From assembly GCF_016907495.1 (NCBI RefSeq), contig NZ_JAFBCC010000001.1, positions 2,604,001 to 2,668,000 on the forward strand: a DNA stretch of 64,000 nt, given 5' to 3'. Shown here piece by piece: positions 43,812-52,320 of the stretch. The notes beneath the pieces were generated by a model. That model saw only the letters and a list, made by a program, of their open reading frames with translations, was not told where the DNA came from and did not search any database. The DNA comes from Arthrobacter tumbae (lineage in GTDB: Bacteria > Actinomycetota > Actinomycetes > Actinomycetales > Micrococcaceae). The position numbers and the translations under genes were made by a program. Positions within the stretch are counted from its first letter, which is position 1, and every line of letters begins with the position of its first letter.

Positions 43812-44993
43812 TCAGCGCACCGGGGTGAAGCCCCTGCGATTGACCGGTACCCGGCGCTGAACCTCGATCGCCTCTGCGTAGTAGGACATGAGCTGCTCAC
43901 ACAACACTGGCCAGGTGCGGCCCTGCACCGCGGAATACGCCGCACGCCCGAAAGCCCGGCGTTTCGTGTCATCCCCAAGGAGGTCCATCACGCCGGCGTG
44001 GAGCTGGTCCAGCTCACCCGGCGGGTACAGCCACCCGGTCCGGGAGGAATCAACCAGGTCCAGCGGACCGCCGCGGGCTACCGCAACCACCGGAACTCCC
44101 GACGCCATAGCCTCCTGAATGGTCTGGCAGAACGTCTCCGATTCGCCCGGATGCACAAAGAGGTCGAACGACGCCATCATCCGCGCGAGTGCATCCCCGG
44201 ACTCGAATCCCGCGAAATGCGCGCCGGGAAGCTTCTGTTGGAGGGACTCCTTCGCCGGTCCGGACCCCACGATCACCAGTTTGGTCGCCGGGACAGCGTC
44301 GAGACCCGCGAGGTCCTCAACCTGCTTCTCGGCGGCGAGGCGACCGACGTAGCCGATAATCCTGGAACCGGCTGGCGCCACGGAATGCCGCCAGCCGCCG
44401 TCGCGCTTCGCGGGGTGGAAGCGAGCTGTATCGACGCCGCGGCGCCACAGCCGCAGCCTGGGAATACCGCGGAAGTCCAGCTGATTCAGCGCGAACGACG
44501 ACGGCGCAAGCGTGAGCGTCGACGCGTGATGGATGTTCTCGACCCGCTGCCACAGCAGGTTCTCGGCCCAGGGAACGCCGTACCGGGCAGCGTAGGCGGG
44601 AATTTCGGTCTGGTAGACGGAAACGGTGGGGAGACCGAGCTGCTCGGCGGCCTGAACCGCGCGCCACCCCAGCACAAAGGGCGAGGCCACGTGGACCACG
44701 TCCGGTGCAAAGGCGGCGAGGATCCGCCGCACCCTGGAGACCGTCCCTGCGGCCAGCCGCACGTTGGCGTATCCGGTGAGTGGCACCGACGGCAACGTGA
44801 CCACCGGATAGCCCTCCACTGAGGCCGGCGCCTCTGAATTGACCCAGGACGGCCTGTCCAACCACGACGACGACGGCGCGATCACCACTGCATCGTCACC
44901 CCGGCTTCGAAGGTGGGCGAGCACCTTCAGCAGCGAGTGGGTCACCCCGTTCATGTGCGGAAGGAACGACTCGGCGACCACTGCGACTCTCAC
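43812..44993 (-). CDS. GT4 glycosyltransferase, MgtA/PimB-like alpha-mannosyltransferase
   Basis: A 393-residue GT-B enzyme. The N-terminal domain begins MRVAVVAESFLPHMNGVTHS; the C-terminal nucleotide-binding domain contains RIIGYVGRLAAEKQVEDLAG and FDLFVHPGESETFCQTIQEA, where the Glu pair contacts the donor sugar. The PHMNGVTHS opening is typical of actinobacterial GDP-mannose-dependent enzymes that decorate phosphatidylinositol or glycolipids (MgtA, PimB'). It stands alone with a small hairpin (7-bp arms at 43774-43794) after its stop. The acceptor is an inference. Confidence 0.86.
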   Translation of the reverse strand: MRVAVVAESFLPHMNGVTHSLLKVLAHLRSRGDDAVVIAPSSSWLDRPSWVNSEAPASVEGYPVVTLPSVPLTGYANVRLAAGTVSRVRRILAAFAPDVVHVASPFVLGWRAVQAAEQLGLPTVSVYQTEIPAYAARYGVPWAENLLWQRVENIHHASTLTLAPSSFALNQLDFRGIPRLRLWRRGVDTARFHPAKRDGGWRHSVAPAGSRIIGYVGRLAAEKQVEDLAGLDAVPATKLVIVGSGPAKESLQQKLPGAHFAGFESGDALARMMASFDLFVHPGESETFCQTIQEAMASGVPVVAVARGGPLDLVDSSRTGWLYPPGELDQLHAGVMDLLGDDTKRRAFGRAAYSAVQGRTWPVLCEQLMSYYAEAIEVQRRVPVNRRGFTPVR

Positions 44994-45060
44994 GCCACCG
45001 ATACTGGCAGCGCGTTCTGAGCACCCGGCGAGCGGGAGGTTGCGCCTGCATGAACTCTGC

Positions 45061-45098
45061 CTCAGTAGGCGGTGTACAACTCAGTAGGCGGTGTACAA
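45061..45098. repeat. Exact 19-bp tandem duplication at a gene 3' end
   Basis: CTCAGTAGGCGGTGTACAA is repeated head to tail at 45061-45079 and 45080-45098. On the minus strand the second copy holds the last codons and stop of the DUF1684 gene, so the 3' end has been copied, out of frame. Confidence 0.85.
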
Positions 45099-45725
45099 CT
45101 CGCCGACCGGCAGCGCGACGTCCAGCCGGTTGTCCGGTCCCGGCAGCGGGCACGCCCATTCCTCGTCATACGCGCAGGAGGGGTTGTAGGCGAAGTTCAG
45201 GTCAACGATCAGCCGGCCGTCGCGCTCGCCGAGGTGCGCACCCTTGATGGTGTCCAGCACGTACCGTCCTCCGCCGTAGCTCCCGCCATCCACGCCGGAC
45301 GATCCGTCCCTCAACGGGAGGAAGAGCCCGCCGCCATAGGACTTCAGCCGCCACAGCGCGAGGCGGCCGACGCCGTCGGACGCCCCGCCGTCAAGCGCAA
45401 CAGTGCCCAGCCGCTCGAACGGGACCACCCCGTCCGTGCCGGTGGGAACCTCCATCAGCTGGCCGGCGCCGTCGTCGTCGATTTCAGCTTCGAAACGGAA
45501 GGCGGAGTTATACGGTGCGATGTTCAGGCCGGCGAAGTTCTGCCGCGCCGACGGCGGAAGGGGCGACGCCGGATGACCGGCAAAGAGCCTGTCGCGCCCA
45601 GTTCGCCAGTGGGCATGGGCCAGCGCGGGGGAGCCGGCGGCCGCCGCCTCGCGGACTTCGGCATACAGCGCGAAGACCTCCCGACGCCAGTCCGCGGTGT
45701 TCAGTGCCGTCGCTGCAAGGGTCAT
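45081..45725 (-). CDS. DUF1684 protein
   Basis: A 214-residue soluble protein with the DUF1684 core: FAGLNIAPYNSAFRFEAEID, RLALWRLKSYGGGLFLPLRD, then SYGGGRYVLDTIKGAHLG and LNFAYNPSCAYDEEWACPLP toward the C-terminus. The NPSCAYDxxWxCPLxP segment is nearly invariant in this family, and its Cys pair could bind metal or form a disulphide. No biochemical function is known for the family. It is divergent from the TSUP permease gene. Confidence 0.87.
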   Translation of the reverse strand: MTLAATALNTADWRREVFALYAEVREAAAAGSPALAHAHWRTGRDRLFAGHPASPLPPSARQNFAGLNIAPYNSAFRFEAEIDDDGAGQLMEVPTGTDGVVPFERLGTVALDGGASDGVGRLALWRLKSYGGGLFLPLRDGSSGVDGGSYGGGRYVLDTIKGAHLGERDGRLIVDLNFAYNPSCAYDEEWACPLPGPDNRLDVALPVGELYTAY

Positions 45726-45765
45726 AGTGCCAGCTTAACTGTTGCCTGCGCGTACTGTATTCAGC

Positions 45766-46518
45766 GTGACAATCGCGCTATCCATCCTCGTCCTCGGCCT
45801 CATTGTGATGGGCGCCGTTGCCCAGCGGATTGCCGGACTGGGGTTCGCGCTGCTCGTTTCACCGTTCCTGGTGCTGATCCTCGGTCCGCACGAAGGTGTG
45901 CTCCTGGTCAACATCTGCGGCGTGGTGTCCTCCACACTCATCGTTCCCCGGGTGTGGAAGGACATCGACTGGCAAATGTTCCGGTGGCTGGCCATTCCCG
46001 CGGTGTTCGGCTCGGTTGCCGGCTCCTTCGCTGCAGTGGGGTTGCCCAGTGCACCGCTGGCGGTGACAGTAGGCGCCGTCGTACTGGCAGGACTGACTGC
46101 CTCACTGCTGCTGCAGCGCTCGTCCGTGGTGGTCACAGGGAACCGCTCCAAAGCGGTGGCAGGGCTCGCAGCCGGCCTGACCAACTCCATGGCAGGTGTC
46201 GGAGGGCCGGCGGTCAGTGCGTACGCGTTGCTCTCCCGGTGGCCGCAGCGCCCGTTCGCCGCCACGCTGCAACCGTTCTTCGCCGTCATCGGATCCGTCA
46301 CGGTGATCGTCAAGCTCCTCATCGACCCCGGACAGGTGCCGCCGCTGGAGACGTGGATGTGGGTCCTCATCCCAATCTCGATCATCCTCGGCATTTTCGC
46401 GGGGGAGCGGCTCTCCCGGTACATCCACGACCGCCACGCCCGCTTCGCCGTCATCGTCATCGCCTTCCTCGGTGCGGCAACAGCCCTCATCACGGGCATC
46501 GCGGACCTGCTCGCCTGA
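45766..46518 (+). CDS. TSUP-family (TauE/SafE) membrane permease
   Basis: A 250-residue protein with seven or eight membrane segments, beginning TIALSILVLGLIVMGAVAQR, then IAGLGFALLVSPFLVLILGP with the TSUP-type PFL turn. TNSMAGVGGPAVSAYALLSR in the middle is the second repeat's signature. The family exports or imports sulphite, sulphoacetate or similar anions. The GTG at 45766 is preferred; the upstream in-frame TTG would overlap the sequence that looks like the promoter. No ribosome site is seen, so the mRNA may be leaderless. The substrate is unknown. Confidence 0.8.
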   Translation: MTIALSILVLGLIVMGAVAQRIAGLGFALLVSPFLVLILGPHEGVLLVNICGVVSSTLIVPRVWKDIDWQMFRWLAIPAVFGSVAGSFAAVGLPSAPLAVTVGAVVLAGLTASLLLQRSSVVVTGNRSKAVAGLAAGLTNSMAGVGGPAVSAYALLSRWPQRPFAATLQPFFAVIGSVTVIVKLLIDPGQVPPLETWMWVLIPISIILGIFAGERLSRYIHDRHARFAVIVIAFLGAATALITGIADLLA

Positions 46519-46607
46519 GAGCCCTGCCCAGTGTTCGCGCGCAGGGGTGAGCTACCTCGCCGAGTCGTTCAGGGGCTGATGCACCCGCCGGTGGCACCAT
46601 TGAGGGG

Positions 46608-47864
46608 ATGAAACTTCCCACCAAGCCCCGAGCGCTGCCGATGCCCCTGTGGCTGCAGGGCGCCTTTGAACTGGGACAGGCTGCGGTGATCTCCGCGCTG
46701 ATCGTCCTAATTCCCCTCGGCGCGGTGTGGCTGACGGGCGGTTTTGGCGGTCGCGACGCGCTCGGAACACTTCAACTCGGCGCGCAGGCCTGGCTGGTGT
46801 TGCATGGCGCCCCCCTTGAGCTTGCACTACCCGACGGCGGGACAGGCCTGCTCTGGGCAGTTCCCCTTGCGTTGACGCTCATCCCGTTCCTGCTCGCCTG
46901 GAGCGCAGGGCGGCGGCTGGCGCGCGCCTCCTACACCGACCAACTGTGGCAGGCGCTGCTCGGTGCGCTCGCGGTGTATGCCCTGGTCGGTTTTGGGGCC
47001 TCCTACCTGGCCGACGACGGCGCCACCTCCGCTCCTCTTGTGGCCGGTGCCTGCGTACCGCTCATCGCAGCCGGTGCGGGCATGATTATCGGCGCGTTCC
47101 GCGAGGCCGGGTCCTGGGGGCGCCTGATCGGTGTGGACCTCGTGGAGTGGATCGCCGCCACCAGCCAACACTCCCGATGGGCGGGATCCTACGTGTGGTC
47201 CGCAATACGCGCTGCGTTCCTGTCGGTTCTTTCTGCGCTCGGGCTGTCGGCGCTGCTGCTCGCCGTGACGCTCGCAATTCACTGGGCAGCCATCGCCACC
47301 ATCTACGAGCGGCTCGACGCCGGGATAGTGGGCGGCGCCGTCGTCACCATCAGCCAGCTCGGCTTCATCCCCAACCTCGCGGTCTGGACCCTCGCCTGGT
47401 CCTCGGGCGCCGGGTTCGCCCTCGGAACCGGGAGCTCCATCAGCCCGCTGGCAACCACAGCAGGGCCGCTGCCGGCGCTGCCCATCCTCGGCGCGGTGCC
47501 CTCTGGACAGCTCGAGTACGGGATGGCCGCCCTCACACTGCCGGTCGTCGCGGGCATTCTGGCCGGCTGGTGGCTTTTCCGTGAGGGGGAGAACCACTTC
47601 GACGAGTGGCTGCAGCTGAAAGTGGAAGCCCGCTGGTTCACCGCCACGGCATCAACCATCACGCTCGGGCTGTTCGTCGGCGCGCTGGCGGGAGCGGGCA
47701 CGGCGGTCGTCGCGTTCCTCTCCCGTGCGTCGGTCGGGGTCGGCCGGTTCGTCGAAATCGGCCCCGATCCCTTGTGGACCGCACTGTTTGTGGCAGCGGA
47801 AGTGGGCGTCGGCGTCGTCGTCGGCTACGCAGTCAGCCCGCTGCTGGAGCGGGAATCGCGGTAG
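46608..47864 (+). CDS. DUF6350 membrane protein (PerM-like cell division protein)
   Basis: A 418-residue protein with about ten membrane segments. The opening WLQGAFELGQAAVISALIVL and a central VTISQLGFIPNLAVWTLAWS with SGAGFALGTGSSISPLATTA are typical of DUF6350. In Mycobacterium the member PerM (Rv0955) supports cell division under stress, and it sits beside purN. Here purN follows after two minus-strand genes. The protein is longer by loops than a simple transporter and contains no known transport motif. Confidence 0.85.
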   Translation: MKLPTKPRALPMPLWLQGAFELGQAAVISALIVLIPLGAVWLTGGFGGRDALGTLQLGAQAWLVLHGAPLELALPDGGTGLLWAVPLALTLIPFLLAWSAGRRLARASYTDQLWQALLGALAVYALVGFGASYLADDGATSAPLVAGACVPLIAAGAGMIIGAFREAGSWGRLIGVDLVEWIAATSQHSRWAGSYVWSAIRAAFLSVLSALGLSALLLAVTLAIHWAAIATIYERLDAGIVGGAVVTISQLGFIPNLAVWTLAWSSGAGFALGTGSSISPLATTAGPLPALPILGAVPSGQLEYGMAALTLPVVAGILAGWWLFREGENHFDEWLQLKVEARWFTATASTITLGLFVGALAGAGTAVVAFLSRASVGVGRFVEIGPDPLWTALFVAAEVGVGVVVGYAVSPLLERESR

Positions 47865-47866
47865 CG

Positions 47867-47909
47867 TCAGCGGGATTCGAGCAGGCTCATCAGCGGGATT
47901 CGAGCAGGC
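47867..47909. repeat. Exact 20-bp duplication at a gene 3' end
   Basis: TCAGCGGGATTCGAGCAGGC occurs at 47867-47886 and 47890-47909, a 23-base period. On the minus strand it encodes LLESR-stop; the second copy is the real 3' end and the first copies it beyond the stop. Confidence 0.85.
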
Positions 47910-48327
47910 GCTTCAGGTTCCGCAGGTCCTTTGTGTTGGCCTTGTGCATGGACCGGGCGAGGAGCGGTCCGAGCACGCGGAAGAACCCCTTCGGCTGGCC
48001 GGCGTTGCGCAGCTCCATGCGGGTGGCGCCCGGCCCGGCGTCTGCCCAGGTGTAGGTGGTCGCCATGGGGGAGGGCCCCTCGGCAGTCCGCATGGTGAGC
48101 TGTTCCGACGGCTGAAACCGGGTGGTCTCGTAGACATAGGACAGCGTCCGGCCGAGGAATCTCGCTGAGAAAGCTACTCGCGAACCAACCTCGAGGGGAG
48201 GCGCGGACAACCACCGGGCGGAGTCGATGTTGACGTACCACTCCGGCGCGTTCGCCGGATCGGCAGCGTAGGCGGCCACCTGCCCGCGCGGCCGGTCAAT
48301 GGTGATTGCCGTTACGACGTTGACCAT
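47890..48327 (-). CDS. SRPBCC-family (START-like) protein
   Basis: A 145-residue protein of the polyketide cyclase/START-like fold. It opens VVTAITIDRPRGQVAAYAAD, then PANAPEWYVNIDSARWLSAP; the fold's long C-terminal helix is MHKANTKDLRNLKRLLESR. The family binds hydrophobic small molecules in a cavity. The start is the ATG of MVNVVTAI, within the end of the preceding membrane protein gene (16-base overlap), so the two are coupled. The upstream in-frame extension runs through purN and is rejected. Ligand unknown. Confidence 0.8.
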   Translation of the reverse strand: MVNVVTAITIDRPRGQVAAYAADPANAPEWYVNIDSARWLSAPPLEVGSRVAFSARFLGRTLSYVYETTRFQPSEQLTMRTAEGPSPMATTYTWADAGPGATRMELRNAGQPKGFFRVLGPLLARSMHKANTKDLRNLKRLLESR

Positions 48328-48794
48328 GGGCTTACCCGCTCGACGCTCGGTGAGTGCACTCCTAGCAGGCCGCCCAGGTTGCGCAGATCCTCGTCGCACT
48401 CCCGTTGGGCCTTGGACGTGAGCGCGGTTGCCGTGCATTCCTCGTACTGCTCGGTGACCGGCCACAGCAGAATGGTGGCACCGGCGCCCAGGGTGAGGAA
48501 GAGCGAGGCGACCAGACCCACCGTCGTCGAAATCCGCAGCAGCGTCGGGGCCTTCTGCCGGACGAGGCCGACCAGGGCGATGATGCCTACGGTCACCGCG
48601 GCCAATCCGAAGACGAGGCCCAGGACTTTCCACGGAAGCGGGAAGCTGGTGCCGAGAAGTGTCCCGAGCAGGAGCAGCATGAAGACGCGCAGGAGGGCGC
48701 GGGTCGATGCGATGTCCTTGTCCGACGGCGGTGAAGGCTGGCCGGACGGCTTCGCAGGCCGGGCTGCCGGGTCGGAGGGTGCGGGTTTGTTCAT
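48312..48794 (-). CDS. Hypothetical membrane protein, purN neighbour
   Basis: A 160-residue protein with a Pro/Ser-rich cytoplasmic N-terminus (28 residues), then three hydrophobic segments: ALLRVFMLLLLGTLLGTSFP, VLGLVFGLAAVTVGIIALVG and TTVGLVASLFLTLGAGATIL. A C-terminal soluble stretch with two Cys (YEECTATALTSKAQRECDED) could form a disulphide outside. No family is recognised. It is divergent from purN with a 61-base gap and coupled to the SRPBCC gene. Confidence 0.68.
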   Translation of the reverse strand: MNKPAPSDPAARPAKPSGQPSPPSDKDIASTRALLRVFMLLLLGTLLGTSFPLPWKVLGLVFGLAAVTVGIIALVGLVRQKAPTLLRISTTVGLVASLFLTLGAGATILLWPVTEQYEECTATALTSKAQRECDEDLRNLGGLLGVHSPSVERVSPWSTS

Positions 48795-48855
48795 GCTTCA
48801 ACACTAGGACACCTCGGCACAACAGCGCGGCCCGCCACCTACTACGCTTGAACGC

Positions 48856-49428
48856 ATGCGCATCGTTGTCCTCGTGTCCGGTACCGGCTCCAATCTGCAG
48901 GCGGTGATCGACGCGGTGCAGGCCGGCGAACTGCCGGTGGAGATCGCGGCCGTCGGCGCGGACCGGCCCGGCACATTCGGAGTTGAGCGCGCCGCGGCCG
49001 TCGGCATCCCCACGTTCGTTGCGGACTTCAAGCAGTACGGCAACCGTGCCGACTGGAACGCGGAACTGACCGCCCGGACTGCCTCCTACGAGCCGGACTA
49101 TGTCATCTCCTCCGGCTTCATGCGCATCGTCGACCAGCGCTTCCTCGACGCGTTTCCCAACCGGTACCTCAACACCCACCCCGCCCTGCTGCCCAGCTTC
49201 CCCGGCGCGCACGGAGTCCGCGACGCACTCGCTTACGGGGTCAAGGTCACCGGCTGCACGGTCATGATTGCCGACGCGGGGATTGACACCGGCCCCATCC
49301 TCGCCCAGGCCGCGGTGCCGGTTCTGGAGGGTGACACCCAGGAAACCCTCCACGAGCGCATCAAGGTCCAGGAGCGGGCCCTGCTCATCGAGACTCTGCG
49401 CGAGCTTTCTCTGACCCCGTTGGGTTAG
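48856..49428 (+). CDS. purN: Phosphoribosylglycinamide formyltransferase (GAR transformylase)
   Basis: A 190-residue enzyme of purine synthesis that transfers a formyl group from 10-formyltetrahydrofolate to glycinamide ribonucleotide. The N-terminal phosphate loop is LVSGTGSNLQA. The catalytic residues appear as Asn106 and His108 in LNTHPALLPSFPGAHG, and Asp144 in AGIDTGPILAQ, matching the positions of the E. coli enzyme. No signal or extra domain is present. In many Actinobacteria purH follows directly; here it lies 7.5 kb further on. Confidence 0.95.
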   Translation: MRIVVLVSGTGSNLQAVIDAVQAGELPVEIAAVGADRPGTFGVERAAAVGIPTFVADFKQYGNRADWNAELTARTASYEPDYVISSGFMRIVDQRFLDAFPNRYLNTHPALLPSFPGAHGVRDALAYGVKVTGCTVMIADAGIDTGPILAQAAVPVLEGDTQETLHERIKVQERALLIETLRELSLTPLG

Positions 49429-49446
49429 CCCCGCCGGGGTTAACCC
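49424..49446 (+). terminator. Hairpin after purN
   Basis: GGTTAGCCCC and GGGGTTAACC pair at nine of ten positions around a three-base loop. The left arm includes the purN stop codon. No long T-run follows. Confidence 0.5.
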
Positions 49447-49512
49447 GAATCGAGCGGGCGGAAATCGCGGGTCACTGTTCCAAACCCCGTTATTTCAGCC
49501 CGCTCGATTCGA
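49447..49512. repeat. 66-bp palindromic element between purN and amylase
   Basis: Arms of 20 bases at 49447-49466 and 49493-49512 pair at 19 positions around a 26-base loop. Each carries GAATCGAGCGGGC or its complement. It is unrelated in sequence to copies A-C and lies between convergent genes, so a bidirectional terminator or a REP-type element are both possible. Confidence 0.7.
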
Positions 49513-49540
49513 GTGGCTCTACTCAGCCTTCACTTCGCGG

Positions 49541-52258
49541 TTACTCTGCGGTGACGATGTGCGTCCGGTGGTCGTACGTGAAGGTCACCGATCCGCCGTC
49601 GTGCTCCAGGCTGATGTCGCTGCCGTTGGGTCCGCCGCCGGCACCATAGTTCTCATCCCAGCTCCTGTTGATGGCGGCCTTGTACATGTAGGTTCCGGCC
49701 GGAAGGTCCACCGTGAGCCGCCAGAGGCCGTCCTCGCCAAGCGTCATCTGCGCCTGGTCGCAGGCCGGGTCCCAGTCGCCCGGGCAACCCATCTCGGAGT
49801 TGAGGCTTCCGGGCACAGACACAGCCCCCGGCTGGGTCACCACGGGATCACCGAGGGTGACCGTCCGTACGTTGCTGACCGATTCTCCAAGAACCGCCCG
49901 GTACTGCAGTTGCGTGTCGTCAGGCAGCTCGAGCGCGGCGATGTCGTCCGTGAGGGTGTACGCCGGTGAGGAGCTGTCGCTGCCGATCTCCTCCCACTCG
50001 CCTCCGTCCACGCTGCGTTCGAAGGACACCACGTTGGTTGCCTTCTCCGGGTCCGCCACAGCGCTCAGCTCGACGGCGTCACGTACCCAGGCGTTGTCCT
50101 CGGGCGACTGCAGCGTCACGATCGGCGCAGGAGCCTCGGCGCTCACCACACCGCTGCCCGCAGTGTGTCCCTTATTGTCAAGGACCACCGCACGGTACTC
50201 GAGCGGGGTACCGGGATCCAGCGCTGCAACGTCGTGGAAGACGCGGTACGGCGCATTGTCATCCGTCCCGATCGACGTCCAGTCACCACCGGCCGTGCGC
50301 GCTTCGAAGGACACCTCGTAGAAGGAGGAACCGTCGACGTCGGCCGCTACGAGCATGCGCCCGTTGTCGCCTTCCGCCGGGGCCGGCTGGGCGAGAGCGA
50401 TTGCCGGAGCCGTCTTGGAGGCGGGAATGCGTCCGGACGCTTCGTAGACGACGGCGGAAAGCGGCGGCACCGTGACGGTGATGGTGCCGTTGCGTGCGGA
50501 CTTCACACGGTCTTCTCCCTCGCCGTACACGGACTTGAAGGTCCGCGCAGGCATGTAGGTCGGCACCTCGGCGCTCTGCGCTTCCTCGCTGTTGTTCAGC
50601 GCCACGACGTACTCGCGCTGACGCTCGGTGTCGATTCGCGAGAAGGCGTAGATCCCGGCGCCCTCCGAGGCATAACGGTGCTGGTGGGCCCCGTTGCGCA
50701 GCGCCGGGTGCTCTTCGGTCACCTCCGCAAGCGAACCGATGGACTTGTACAGCGGGTGGTCGGTGTTGAAGTTGTCCTGAGCGTGGGTTGCCTCGGTACC
50801 GAGGAGATCGTCATCGAGGTAGTCGGCCACCTGGCTCGCGAAGAGGGTTTGGCGGGCATCCTGATCGCCGCCCGGGCCGGTGAACCCCTGCTCATCGCCG
50901 TAGTAGATGACGGGGTTGCCGCGCGAGAAGTACATCAGCTCGTGTGCCAGTTCATCGCGGGCAAGCAGCTCGCCCTCGCCGGCGCCCGGGTTGTCAGCGG
51001 CAACGAACCCGCCGATGCGGCCCATGTCGTGGTTGCCGAGGAACGTGGGCAGGCTGTACGCGTTGGAATCGGCGTCGGTGTACCAGTCGTCCCCGACGAA
51101 GAACTGCTCGAGTTGCTGCGCGTCCGCGCCGCGGGAAGCGAAGCTGCGGGCTGCCTCCTGGAACGGGAAGTCCAGGACGGCCTGCATGGAGTTGCGGGTG
51201 GTGTACTGCGAGGTGAAGTCCTTTGTGGTGTCGAAGACCTCGCCGAACATGAAGAACTCGTCTTTGCCCTGGTCGTGGGCGAACTGGAGGACGTCGGGGC
51301 CGAACTCCTGCCAGAATCCGTCATCGACGTGCTTCATGGTGTCGATGCGGAACCCGTCCACACCGAAGTCGGCAATCCAGGTCTGGTAGATATCCTTCAT
51401 GCCGTCAACCACTGTCGGGTGCTCCGTGAAGAGGTCATCCAGCCCGAAGAAGTCACCGTAATAGGAGTCCTCTCCGGCGAAGGTCGTGTCGCCGCGGTTG
51501 TGGTAGAGGGTCGGGTCGTTGAGCCAGGCGGGAACCTTGAGATTTTCCTCTCCCGCTTCCAGGATGGGCGCGTAGGGGAAGGAGGTCTCCGCATCGAGCT
51601 CGGGGAAGTCCTCGCTGCCCGCGACGTCCCGGTCATCGAAGGGTTCGCCGTCAGCGGTCCGGTACGGCACCTCGTCCTTGGAAACGTAGGGCATCCGGTC
51701 AGCGTCCTCGTACCCGATGACGTCCGCTGTGTGGTTGGTGATGATGTCGAAGTAGACCTTCATGCCCCGGGCGTGCGCCTCGTCGATGAGCGCCTTCAGA
51801 TCGTCGTTGGAGCCGAGGTGCGGATCGATCTGCGTGAAGTCGGTGATCCAGTACCCGTGGTAGCCCGCCGAGTTGTCTGCCGGCTGCACCGCCTTGTTCT
51901 TGAAGCTCGGGGTCAACCAGATCGACGTGGTGCCCAGGCCCTCGATGTAGTCGAGCTTGTCCAGCAGCCCTTTGAGGTCGCCGCCGTTGTAGAAGCCCTT
52001 CCGGGTGGGATCGAAACCGGACACCATCGGGTCCGGACCGAGGCCGCCGTCGTCGTTTGCTGTAGTGCCGTTCGCAAAACGGTCAGCCATGACGAAGTAG
52101 AAGTTCTCGTCCGTCACCGGCGCGCGCAGCGAATGCTGCGCTTCAGCGGTGGAGGTGGTGCTGCCGGGGCCGGCCGGTTTGGCCTGCGCGGGTAGGGTGG
52201 TGCCGGTCGCTACGAGCAGGGATGCAAGCACGACAACAGTGGCGTTGCGGGCAATCAT
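49541..52258 (-). CDS. Secreted GH13 alpha-amylase with C-terminal Ig-like and X25 modules
   Basis: A 905-residue secreted starch-active enzyme. The signal peptide spans residues 1-28 (MIARNATVVVLASLLVATGT). The GH13 domain contains DEAHARGMKVYFDIITNHTA, then GVDGFRIDTMKHV (nucleophile Asp), FMFGEVFD (acid/base Glu) and LGNHDMGRIGG. The beta-domain C follows. Two Ig-like modules lie at about residues 615-800 (VSFEARTAGGDWTSIGTDDN and VSFERSVDGGEWEEIGSDSS). The last 90 residues (LNSEMGCPGDWDPACDQAQM, then AGTYMYKAAINRSWDENYGA) match the pullulanase X25 module. It starts after GGAGGT. It should release maltodextrins outside the cell. Confidence 0.9.
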   Translation of the reverse strand: MIARNATVVVLASLLVATGTTLPAQAKPAGPGSTTSTAEAQHSLRAPVTDENFYFVMADRFANGTTANDDGGLGPDPMVSGFDPTRKGFYNGGDLKGLLDKLDYIEGLGTTSIWLTPSFKNKAVQPADNSAGYHGYWITDFTQIDPHLGSNDDLKALIDEAHARGMKVYFDIITNHTADVIGYEDADRMPYVSKDEVPYRTADGEPFDDRDVAGSEDFPELDAETSFPYAPILEAGEENLKVPAWLNDPTLYHNRGDTTFAGEDSYYGDFFGLDDLFTEHPTVVDGMKDIYQTWIADFGVDGFRIDTMKHVDDGFWQEFGPDVLQFAHDQGKDEFFMFGEVFDTTKDFTSQYTTRNSMQAVLDFPFQEAARSFASRGADAQQLEQFFVGDDWYTDADSNAYSLPTFLGNHDMGRIGGFVAADNPGAGEGELLARDELAHELMYFSRGNPVIYYGDEQGFTGPGGDQDARQTLFASQVADYLDDDLLGTEATHAQDNFNTDHPLYKSIGSLAEVTEEHPALRNGAHQHRYASEGAGIYAFSRIDTERQREYVVALNNSEEAQSAEVPTYMPARTFKSVYGEGEDRVKSARNGTITVTVPPLSAVVYEASGRIPASKTAPAIALAQPAPAEGDNGRMLVAADVDGSSFYEVSFEARTAGGDWTSIGTDDNAPYRVFHDVAALDPGTPLEYRAVVLDNKGHTAGSGVVSAEAPAPIVTLQSPEDNAWVRDAVELSAVADPEKATNVVSFERSVDGGEWEEIGSDSSSPAYTLTDDIAALELPDDTQLQYRAVLGESVSNVRTVTLGDPVVTQPGAVSVPGSLNSEMGCPGDWDPACDQAQMTLGEDGLWRLTVDLPAGTYMYKAAINRSWDENYGAGGGPNGSDISLEHDGGSVTFTYDHRTHIVTAE

Positions 52259-52320
52259 GAGACCTCCAGGAAAGGGAAAGAACCCCCATAGCGTGTCCCA
52301 GATCACATTTAGGTGTCAAA

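Noticed and set aside
42202..44993. PIG-L deacetylase and GT4 transferase as mycothiol MshB and MshA
   Set aside because: They are on opposite strands with an unrelated gene between them. The transferase opening fits mannosyltransferases, and the deacetylase is coupled to ferritin instead.
45072..46550. 492-residue plus-strand frame
   Set aside because: It crosses the DUF1684 gene and the TSUP gene in the wrong frames and is Arg/Gly/Pro-rich.
47890..49353. 487-residue fusion ending in the SRPBCC domain
   Set aside because: The first 342 residues are antisense to purN and out of frame with the small membrane protein; the domain starts at 48327.
50165..52195. 676-residue plus-strand frame
   Set aside because: It is antisense to the amylase gene, which carries clear GH13 catalytic motifs.
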